In this document: positions 1-4,338 of the stretch, one piece after another | Numbering within the stretch: position 1 is the first letter of the stretch | How the letters are laid out: each line of letters starts with the position of its first letter | Translations under genes and position numbers: made by a program | NCBI GenBank assembly: GCA_027016355.1 | Contig: JALWAF010000063.1 | Coordinates: 4,032 to 11,645, forward strand | Source: Candidatus Moraniibacteriota bacterium | Lineage (GTDB): Bacteria; Patescibacteriota; Minisyncoccia; Moranbacterales; GCA-2747515 | Length of the DNA stretch: 7,614 bases | Direction: 5' to 3' | The notes under the pieces: model-generated | What the model was told of the DNA's origin: nothing | Databases searched by the model: none | Seen by the model: the letters and a program-made list of their open reading frames with translations, nothing else

Positions 1-499
1 TTTTAACTTGTAAAACTGTAAGTGCAAATTGCAACCCAGCACCTGCCCTGATTGCATGCAGATGCCATGGATTTACTTCACCACTCACACACACCGCGCT
101 AGCACCAGCACCAGCAGCGACCCGCATCACAGCACCTACATTATCAATATCTCGTGGATTTTCCAAAAATACAATTGCACCATTTCCATCATTTATCTTT
201 TTTTCTACCGGTTTTTTTGCAAGTGCCGTTATCCCAGTTCGTAATGAACCAGTTGTGATTTCATCAAATAATTTTTGATCAATTTCTACAACATACTTTT
301 TTACATTTTTTACATCAGCATCTGTCGCAATTTTACCCATCAAATCAATCACAAAATTTTTATCATTTGTTACAACATCAGTAAACTCCGCACCAAATCG
401 CGCTGCATGCTTAAAAGCATGAATACCTTCAACTACAACAGTATCCCCAGTGCCCTTTTTTGATCTTTGATATAATTCTCTTCTATGCGAGTTTTTCAT
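1..499 (-). CDS. SpoU/TrmH-family RNA 2'-O-methyltransferase, 3' part cut off by window edge
   Basis: This gene starts at the ATG at 499 and stays open for 166 codons to the window edge, so its C-terminal part is missing. Enzymes of this SPOUT family transfer a methyl group from S-adenosylmethionine to a ribose 2'-OH in rRNA or tRNA. Residues about 17-95 (TVVVEGIHAFKHAARFG onward) look like the N-terminal substrate-binding domain. The catalytic domain begins near residue 108. Residues 112-132 hold the family's first motif (LENPRDIDNVGAVMR followed by an Ala/Gly-rich helix), and residues 144-161 (PWHLHAIRAGAGLQFALT) match the usual segment ending in a RASAGA-type sequence. The later SAM-binding motif lies outside the window. 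The start is nine bases after the stop of the SanA-like gene, in the same frame, and no Shine-Dalgarno motif is visible, so translational coupling is likely. The exact target (RlmB-like, TrmH-like or other) cannot be told. Confidence 0.88.
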   Translation of the reverse strand, partial: MKNSHRRELYQRSKKGTGDTVVVEGIHAFKHAARFGAEFTDVVTNDKNFVIDLMGKIATDADVKNVKKYVVEIDQKLFDEITTGSLRTGITALAKKPVEKKINDGNGAIVFLENPRDIDNVGAVMRVAAGAGASAVCVSGEVNPWHLHAIRAGAGLQFALTVLQVK

Positions 500-519
500 T
501 TTTAATTTTTAATTTTTAA
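499..519. repeat. Three tandem copies of a 7-base unit (TTAAAAA on the minus strand)
   Basis: Three exact copies of TTTTTAA (plus strand) fill 499-519. They cover the last codons and stop of the SanA-like gene, the nine-base gap, and the A of the ATG of the SpoU-family gene. The first copy supplies the TAA stop, so a change in copy number would alter only the distance between stop and start. Confidence 0.85.
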
Positions 520-1129
520 TTATTTCACTCTGCCAAACAGCTTTTAAGGCCGCTGGCCATTCCCTCACAATATCTTTATACATTCCAGTTTTGGTTGGAT
601 ATGGAAATTTATATGCTACAAATCCACTCGCATCAAGTCCAAGCGCTCGTCCAATATAAACTGCCCTAGGCAGATGGAATTTTTGTGTCACTATAACTAC
701 ATCATCTAAACCAAATATGTCTTGTACATTTTTCAAACTTGTAAATGTATCGATGCCTGTATAATCACTACTAATAATATTTTCAGGAATTCCTTGATTT
801 ACAAAATACTGCCTAACAGGACTTACTTCATCATATATATAATCATCCCCTACTTCTTTATATCCGCTTATAATGATTTTACATACTTTGTCATTGTTGT
901 ATAGCTCCTCAACTGCCATTGCCCTTTCTTTAAGAATTGGACTCATTGTTCCGTCAAATTTTACTTTTGCACCTAATAATAAAACATTTTGACATTTCTC
1001 TACCTTTTCAACTTCATTTGAGTTAAAAATATAACTTTCACTCACAGACACAACACGCCACCGCGAAATACCCACAATAATCATTGTAAAAATAATAAGA
1101 TACAGAATATATTTTCCAACTTTTTTCAT
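509..1129 (-). CDS. SanA/YdcF-like membrane protein (DUF218 family)
   Basis: This 206-residue protein has one N-terminal membrane span (about residues 7-22, preceded by Lys residues) and an extracytoplasmic DUF218 domain. Family landmarks appear in order: VLLLGAKV (49-56), SPILKER (63-69), the IISG strand (86-89), YDEVSPVRQYFVNQGIP (99-115), a DYTGIDTFTS segment (122-131) and VTQKFHLPRA (147-156). This spacing is typical of SanA, which is linked in enterobacteria to envelope permeability and vancomycin resistance. The biochemical activity of the family is not settled. The length is near that of SanA. The ATG at 1129 is chosen because the basic and hydrophobic N-terminus follows at once; no Shine-Dalgarno motif is visible. 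It lies between rlmH and the SpoU-family gene and is probably cotranscribed with both. An envelope role is inferred from family and topology only. Confidence 0.87.
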   Translation of the reverse strand: MKKVGKYILYLIIFTMIIVGISRWRVVSVSESYIFNSNEVEKVEKCQNVLLLGAKVKFDGTMSPILKERAMAVEELYNNDKVCKIIISGYKEVGDDYIYDEVSPVRQYFVNQGIPENIISSDYTGIDTFTSLKNVQDIFGLDDVVIVTQKFHLPRAVYIGRALGLDASGFVAYKFPYPTKTGMYKDIVREWPAALKAVWQSEIIKN

Positions 1130-1152
1130 AGAACAAATTTTATTTTATCAAC

Positions 1153-1179
1153 GAACAGGCACATGGGCACTGTCCCTAC
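1153..1179 (-). repeat. REP-like bulged hairpin with GTAG foot
   Basis: On the minus strand this element begins with GTAG (1179-1176). An imperfect stem follows, with arms GGACAGTGC and GCCTGTTC (1175-1167 and 1160-1153), one bulged T at 1169, one G-T wobble, and a six-base loop. A 5' GTAG or GTGG tetranucleotide next to a bulged stem is the hallmark of REP sequences mobilised by IS200-like RAYT transposases. The element is 16/27 G+C, clearly richer than the surrounding DNA. It lies between the rlmH stop and the SanA-like start. Only one copy was seen and no transposase is in the window. No T-run follows the hairpin, so a terminator is less likely. Confidence 0.55.
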
Positions 1180-1184
1180 GTAAT

Positions 1185-1616
1185 TTAATCTCTGTGATAT
1201 GGATGATTCACATTTATCGTGCTAGCTCTGTACAATGCTTCCGACAACACAACCATCGCCAGGTCATGTGGCAATGTCATCTTACCAAAACTCCAAAGCT
1301 TGTCAGCTTTATCTTTTAGCTCATCACTATGTCCATTAGGACCACCAACGACAAAACATATCTCGCTCACACCCTGCACAGCTTTTTCATCCAAAAAATA
1401 TGCCAATTCTTTACTGCTAAATTCTTTACCATTTTCATCCAACACAACACAAAATGTATTACTAATTTCTGATAATATTCTTTCATCATTTACACCATCC
1501 TTCAAATGCACTACGTTTATTTTATGAAATGCATTTAATCTTCTTATGTATTCTTCAAAGCCTTCCTTTGCAAAAGATAATTTTGGCTCTCCAATTGTAA
1601 TTATTTTTAATTTCAT
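1185..1616 (-). CDS. rlmH: 23S rRNA (pseudouridine-1915-N3)-methyltransferase RlmH
   Basis: RlmH methylates pseudouridine 1915 in helix 69 of 23S rRNA, using SAM, on the assembled ribosome. The 143-residue product, slightly short of the usual 155 or so, shows the whole SPOUT-fold signature. It has an opening MKLKIITIGE strand, YIRRLNAF (23-30), LDENGKEFSS (59-68), the FVVGGPNGH SAM-binding loop (88-96), and the near-invariant C-terminal stretch DKLWSFGKMTLPHDLAMVV followed by LSEALYRA. It ends in PYHRD, and the Tyr-His-Arg tail is the family's substrate-contacting end. The ATG at 1616 is preferred over an in-frame GTG one codon upstream because the family starts MKxxI. No Shine-Dalgarno motif is visible. 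A TATAAT box lies 11 bases upstream. The gene appears to head a block with the SanA-like and SpoU-family genes. Confidence 0.97.
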   Translation of the reverse strand: MKLKIITIGEPKLSFAKEGFEEYIRRLNAFHKINVVHLKDGVNDERILSEISNTFCVVLDENGKEFSSKELAYFLDEKAVQGVSEICFVVGGPNGHSDELKDKADKLWSFGKMTLPHDLAMVVLSEALYRASTINVNHPYHRD

Positions 1617-1627
1617 CACTATATATT

Positions 1628-1633
1628 ATTATA
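1628..1633 (-). promoter_or_regulatory. Candidate -10 box (TATAAT) for rlmH
   Basis: A perfect TATAAT sits 11 bases before the rlmH ATG, just after the hairpin terminator of the upstream gene. No good -35 box is visible at 15-18 bases. If correct, transcription starts only a few bases before the start codon. Confidence 0.45.
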
Positions 1634-1639
1634 CAACAC

Positions 1640-1678
1640 AAAAAAATAAATATCCCTCATTTTTAATAAAAAATGAGG
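1640..1678 (-). terminator. Hairpin terminator behind the 95-residue protein gene
   Basis: A perfect 10-bp stem (CCTCATTTTT and AAAAATGAGG) with a four-base loop occupies 1655-1678, 12 bases after the stop at 1691. On the minus strand it is followed by GATATTTA and then seven T. The T-run is offset by eight bases and the stem is AT-rich, so it may be only moderately efficient. Confidence 0.55.
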
Positions 1679-1690
1679 AATTGTTTAATT

Positions 1691-1978
1691 TTATTTATGT
1701 ACACACACGAATGCTTCAATTACATAAACAGGATAATTGAATTCCGTTATAAATTTTGACACAATATCATTATTTTGCATCTTAGACAAACTAGATAATA
1801 GTCGTAATTGTGGACTAGTTTTAGCCGTATCATCACAAATCACTAAATTATTGTGATATGTCTCAATGCTACATTTATCTTTTTCAAACCATGTAATATT
1901 AGATAAAATATCCATGATACGCAAAAATACGCCTGCCGCATCTTCTCTTCCTAACCCATGAATTTCTATTGTCAACAC
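1691..1978 (-). CDS. Small protein of unknown function (95 residues)
   Basis: The frame is open further upstream, to an ATG at 2044, but a perfect AGGAGG lies six bases before the GTG at 1978. The real start is therefore taken to be that GTG, giving MLTIEIHGLG and 95 residues. I do not recognise the family. The visible pattern is a short strand (TIEIHGL, 3-9), a helix (about 11-28), a strand or turn containing ETYHNNLVICDD (39-50), SPQLRLLSS (55-63), a helix (about 68-80) and a final strand (PVYVIEAFVCV, 83-93). That suggests a small alpha/beta fold. It faintly recalls tautomerase-like small proteins, but it lacks the Pro after the start Met that those enzymes need, so this is weak inference. 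There is no signal peptide or membrane span, so it is cytosolic. It follows the GH1 gene after about 80 bases and precedes a hairpin terminator. Confidence 0.8.
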   Translation of the reverse strand: MLTIEIHGLGREDAAGVFLRIMDILSNITWFEKDKCSIETYHNNLVICDDTAKTSPQLRLLSSLSKMQNNDIVSKFITEFNYPVYVIEAFVCVHK

Positions 1979-1984
1979 GATGTT

Positions 1985-1990
1985 CCTCCT
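1985..1990 (-). promoter_or_regulatory. Strong Shine-Dalgarno site (AGGAGG) that fixes the GTG start at 1978
   Basis: A perfect AGGAGG with a six-base spacer to GTG 1978. It is the clearest ordinary ribosome binding site in the window, and shows that the organism uses canonical anti-SD pairing. Confidence 0.85.
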
Positions 1991-2024
1991 TTTTCTCTTA
2001 ATAAAATATCTATTAGCCACACTA

Positions 2025-2052
2025 AGACTATCATAGTTCTTCACATTGTCAA
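2025..2052 (-). promoter_or_regulatory. Weak candidate promoter for the 95-residue protein gene
   Basis: A perfect -35-like TTGACA (2052-2047) starts eight bases after the GH1 stop. No good -10 is correctly spaced: TATGAT is too close at 11 bases, and TAGTCT at 16 bases matches poorly. The gene could instead be cotranscribed with GH1, as no terminator is visible between them. Confidence 0.25.
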
Positions 2053-2059
2053 CGATAAG

Positions 2060-3244
2060 TTATGTATTGTTTTTAATAATTTCCTTGTATAAAAAGAAGC
2101 TTTTCCGTTTTATGAGTTTCCCAGTTTTCCGATTAATTTCCACTAAACCAAATTTGAAATTATACCCACTATCCCATTCATAACTATCACACAAACTATA
2201 ATGAAAATACCCTATAATATCCACTCCTTCATTAATTGCTTTTTGCATATAACTAATCATCTCTTGCAATAATTCTTGTCTATCCTTATCATCAATACCC
2301 AAATTTGTTGGCTTGCCATTTTCCAAAATAATTATTGGCTTATGATATTTTTTCACATGAATAAGCACACGATACAATCCACGTGCAAAAGTTTTCCACA
2401 CGTCTGGACTATGCCAATCATTTGTGCCATGCCACCCTAACCTTCCTCCGCTTTTACCAAAATAAAATTGATTACTAGTATAATAATTTATACCGATATA
2501 ATCACTTGTATTACATACTGCATGTATCATATATTCATTTTGTAAAAAACGCTTTACAAAAATATACATTTTTTGTACAACAGAATTATCTCTTCCACTT
2601 TCATCATTACATAGAAATGTTGACCCTACTTGAGTTCTTGGAAATTTTTTCTTCCATAATATATACGTTTTCTTATGTATGCATAATAAATTATACGCAG
2701 TTTTTAATGCTCTAAAATAATTTTTATAAAATGGCGGACGAATGCCGTGCACATAACTTGTGCCAACATAAACAGACGGCTCATTTAATACAACAACATA
2801 ATCAATTAGATCACCAAGTTCATCTCTAACATGTGCAACAAATCGTAAGAATAATTTAACAGCTTGCGAATTGTGCATGCCATATTTTTGTTCAAACCAC
2901 ATTGGCACGCTCCAATGCCACAAACCAACAACAGTGGTAACCCGTCGTTTACGCAAATCTTTTAAAATATTTTTATATTGCTGTATTGCTTTTATATCAA
3001 ATTGCCCTTCTACAGGTTCAATCCGTGACCATTCAATTGTAATGCGCAAACTATTGCAACCTATTTCATCTACAAGATTATGATATTTTTTGTATGTTCC
3101 CCAATAATTATTTGCACAACCAATACACGGCACTTGACCACGTCTAGCCCAACTGTCCCAATTGCTATTTTTATTGGACCCTTCTGTTTGTTGACCAATA
3201 TTTACTACGCCCCAAAGGAATTTTTGTTTACTATTGTTTTTCAT
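2060..3244 (-). CDS. Family 1 glycoside hydrolase (beta-glycosidase)
   Basis: This 394-residue protein is a retaining beta-glycosidase of GH family 1 with a TIM-barrel fold. The N-terminal FLWGVVNIGQQTEG (9-22) matches the family's FLWGxATxxxQxEG glycone-site strand. NSLRITIEWSRIEP (64-77) and LWHWSVP (108-114) follow. The acid/base is Glu155 in VVLNEPS. GINYYT (251-256) carries the conserved Tyr. The nucleophile is Glu308 in IILENG. FGLVEINRKTGK (365-376) closes the barrel. The catalytic set looks complete, but the usual WSLxDNFEW reads YSLCDSYEW (349-357), and the protein is about 50-80 residues shorter than typical members, so the substrate may be unusual. No signal peptide is visible, so it probably acts in the cytosol on an imported small glycoside. 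The start is the ATG at 3244, with a -10-like box six bases upstream and no Shine-Dalgarno motif at usable spacing. Confidence 0.93.
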   Translation of the reverse strand: MKNNSKQKFLWGVVNIGQQTEGSNKNSNWDSWARRGQVPCIGCANNYWGTYKKYHNLVDEIGCNSLRITIEWSRIEPVEGQFDIKAIQQYKNILKDLRKRRVTTVVGLWHWSVPMWFEQKYGMHNSQAVKLFLRFVAHVRDELGDLIDYVVVLNEPSVYVGTSYVHGIRPPFYKNYFRALKTAYNLLCIHKKTYILWKKKFPRTQVGSTFLCNDESGRDNSVVQKMYIFVKRFLQNEYMIHAVCNTSDYIGINYYTSNQFYFGKSGGRLGWHGTNDWHSPDVWKTFARGLYRVLIHVKKYHKPIIILENGKPTNLGIDDKDRQELLQEMISYMQKAINEGVDIIGYFHYSLCDSYEWDSGYNFKFGLVEINRKTGKLIKRKSFFLYKEIIKNNT

Positions 3245-3250
3245 ATCCTA

Positions 3251-3259
3251 ACTATAGCA
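3251..3259 (-). promoter_or_regulatory. Extended -10 promoter (TGCTATAGT) for GH1, leaderless layout
   Basis: TGCTATAGT matches the extended -10 form TGnTATAAT with one change. Its last base is six bases before the GH1 ATG, so transcription would begin at or next to the start codon. The -35 region (around 3274-3279) is poor, as is common with extended -10 promoters. Confidence 0.5.
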
Positions 3260-3269
3260 TTATCATTAC

Positions 3270-3292
3270 TGTAGTAACAGCCTGTCGCTACA
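3270..3292. promoter_or_regulatory. Operator-like dyad over the GH1 -35 region
   Basis: The arms TGTAGTAACAG and CTGTCGCTACA flank one central C at 3281. Nine of eleven positions per arm are symmetric, with the two mismatches in the middle of the arm. The one-base centre rules out an RNA hairpin loop and fits a dimeric DNA-binding protein. It covers the -35 position of the GH1 promoter. Confidence 0.4.
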
Positions 3293-3295
3293 ATC

Positions 3296-3325
3296 AAAAA
3301 AGACGTCATATCTCAGACGTCCTTT
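3296..3325 (-). terminator. Intrinsic terminator behind the shorter lysozyme-like gene
   Basis: On the minus strand the arms AAAGGACGTC and GACGTCTTT pair with one G-T wobble around an eight-base loop, and the T-run (3301-3296) continues straight from the stem. It begins three bases after the stop of the lysozyme-like gene (3328). Confidence 0.85.
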
Positions 3326-3327
3326 GT

Positions 3328-4137
3328 TTATTTTCTTGATAAAAATTTTGTTTTAGATTGTATATTTTCATTATCATCAATTGCTATTATTTGATTGTAG
3401 TAAATACTTACTACACCAATCCATCTTGATACACTTTCTGGCGAATGCGATGCACAACTACCACCACACTTCCACGGATAAACCATTTTTGCAGGCGTAT
3501 CACGATTTGTATCATAGACAAAATGTTCAAGTCTTTTTGCAATTGTATCAACCGCTTCCTCTCGTGATCCGAAACATGCATGTCCCATTGCCTGACCACG
3601 TGAACCTCGTGTCTTGTATCCCCAGTAATTATAACAATCAATACCATTTTTGGATGGAGCATGTTTGCCCATCTGACTTTCAATGTTTGCAATTCCCACA
3701 ATAAGTGCTGCAACCTTTTGATCCTTAGTTGCAATATATGGTGCCATTTCTTGCATTGGAGTTCCCTCAAGTATTGTTGCAATTTCTTGCGTCATAATAT
3801 TCTGCTTTGATTCAAAAATTTTTCCAGCAGAACTCAATTTCGCACATTCATTGTCAATATTAATAATAGGATTATCAATATCTTTATTGGTTAGTTTTTT
3901 ACCAAAAACACATGCATTGTATCTTTGTAAATTTTCTGGCACAATCTCCTTTTCAACTTGAGAAGAAGCAGTGCTCACAAAATAAAAACTCCCAGCAACA
4001 ATAATTATTAGTCCTGTAAGGACAAAGTACATATTGTACATTAGAAAAGAACTTAATTTATGTAGTGATGATTTGATCATCTTCTGCGTCTCTACAAATA
4101 GACGCTTCATCGGTAGTGGTTCGTCATTAATAATCAT
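3328..4137 (-). CDS. Membrane-anchored lysozyme/glucosaminidase-like protein, shorter paralogue
   Basis: This 269-residue protein has a cytoplasmic N-terminus (1-35), one membrane span (about 36-56), a linker, and an extracytoplasmic domain (about 128-250). That domain is about 45% identical by hand alignment to the C-terminus of the upstream gene. It resembles the lysozyme-fold glucosaminidase group that cuts peptidoglycan. Glu153 in ANIESQMG is the likely catalytic acid, followed by DCYNYWGY (167-174), HACFGSREEAV (186-196), PWKCGGSC (221-228) and RWIGVVSIYY (238-247). Cys168, 188, 224 and 228 are shared with the paralogue and could form two disulfides outside the cell. Cys76 and Cys98 in the linker are extra. 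It has its own promoter, a roughly 108-base leader and a strong terminator, so it can be expressed alone. The start is ATG 4137; an ATG at codon 10 lacks any ribosome site. Substrate and partners are unknown. Confidence 0.82.
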   Translation of the reverse strand: MIINDEPLPMKRLFVETQKMIKSSLHKLSSFLMYNMYFVLTGLIIIVAGSFYFVSTASSQVEKEIVPENLQRYNACVFGKKLTNKDIDNPIINIDNECAKLSSAGKIFESKQNIMTQEIATILEGTPMQEMAPYIATKDQKVAALIVGIANIESQMGKHAPSKNGIDCYNYWGYKTRGSRGQAMGHACFGSREEAVDTIAKRLEHFVYDTNRDTPAKMVYPWKCGGSCASHSPESVSRWIGVVSIYYNQIIAIDDNENIQSKTKFLSRK

Positions 4138-4162
4138 AATGTGTTTTACGAATAAAACCCCT
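4138..4162 (-). promoter_or_regulatory. Shine-Dalgarno-like AGGG separated from the ATG by a UUCG-loop hairpin
   Basis: AGGG (4162-4159) lies 21 bases before ATG 4137, which is too far for normal initiation. Between them is a six-bp hairpin (GTTTTA, loop TTCG, TAAAAC; 4158-4143). If this folds, five bases remain between motif and start. The upstream paralogue has the same layout. Confidence 0.45.
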
Positions 4163-4183
4163 AACTCTATTAAATCGTGTTAT

Positions 4184-4205
4184 AAATTATTCTTACAAAT
4201 AATTT
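4184..4205 (-). other. AT-only hairpin in the leader of the shorter lysozyme-like gene
   Basis: A perfect eight-bp inverted repeat (AAATTATT and AATAATTT) with a six-base loop lies mid-leader. It has no G-C pair and no T-run; in DNA this AT-rich it may be chance. Confidence 0.3.
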
Positions 4206-4224
4206 AAATACGAGAAATAAAGAA

Positions 4225-4243
4225 GTGTGTAAAAATTACACAC
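4225..4243 (-). other. Hairpin at the predicted 5' end of the shorter lysozyme-like mRNA
   Basis: GTGTGTAA and TTACACAC pair perfectly around a three-base loop. With the promoter at 4253-4280 this hairpin would be almost the first thing transcribed. It is followed by TTCTTTATTTC, so it could be a 5' stabiliser or a weak early attenuator. Confidence 0.45.
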
Positions 4244-4252
4244 GTAGATATG

Positions 4253-4268
4253 AGTATACTCCTATAGG
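4253..4268. promoter_or_regulatory. Two abutting 8-bp palindromes (AGTATACT, CCTATAGG) inside the promoter
   Basis: AGTATACT (4253-4260) covers the -10 and CCTATAGG (4261-4268) fills the spacer. Both are perfect and touch each other. This placement could mark an operator, but short AT-rich palindromes also arise by chance. Confidence 0.3.
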
Positions 4269-4280
4269 AAAATTTGTCAA
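4253..4280 (-). promoter_or_regulatory. Sigma70-type promoter for the shorter lysozyme-like gene
   Basis: A perfect TTGACA (4280-4275) and TATACT (4258-4253) are separated by 16 bases. This is the best -35/-10 pair in the window. Expected initiation near 4245 gives a leader of about 108 bases. The -35 begins at the foot of the terminator hairpin of the upstream gene. Confidence 0.7.
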
Positions 4281-4321
4281 TAGTCTTAAAAACCCCTCAA
4301 ATAAGGAGTTTCTAAGACTAT
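4280..4321 (-). terminator. Long terminator-like hairpin behind the longer lysozyme-like gene
   Basis: Two 18-base arms pair fully on the minus-strand RNA around a six-base loop. The two positions that mismatch on the plus strand become G-U pairs on the minus strand, so the structure is fit for minus-strand RNA. It starts 17 bases after the stop at 4339. There is no clean T-run after the full stem; TTTTT lies inside the 3' arm, so a shorter inner stem plus that run may be the working terminator. Confidence 0.6.
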
Positions 4322-4338
4322 CTTTTATATTGTGTATT

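Noticed and set aside
29..463. Open frames on the plus strand at 29-244 and 275-463
   Set aside because: They lie opposite the SpoU-family gene, whose protein has clear family motifs; the plus-strand products have no recognisable domain.
2022..2032. The 11-mer CTAAGACTATC shared with 4312-4322
   Set aside because: One copy is an arm of a terminator hairpin and the other lies in a weak promoter region; a single 11-base match does not support a shared site.
1979..2044. Longer N-terminus for the 95-residue protein, starting at ATG 2044
   Set aside because: The AGGAGG site sits inside this extension, six bases before GTG 1978, and the extra residues are a basic, non-domain-like stretch translated from the leader.
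3411..3782. 123-codon minus-strand frame inside the shorter lysozyme-like gene
   Set aside because: It is an out-of-frame shadow; the overlapping frame carries the domain conserved in the paralogue.
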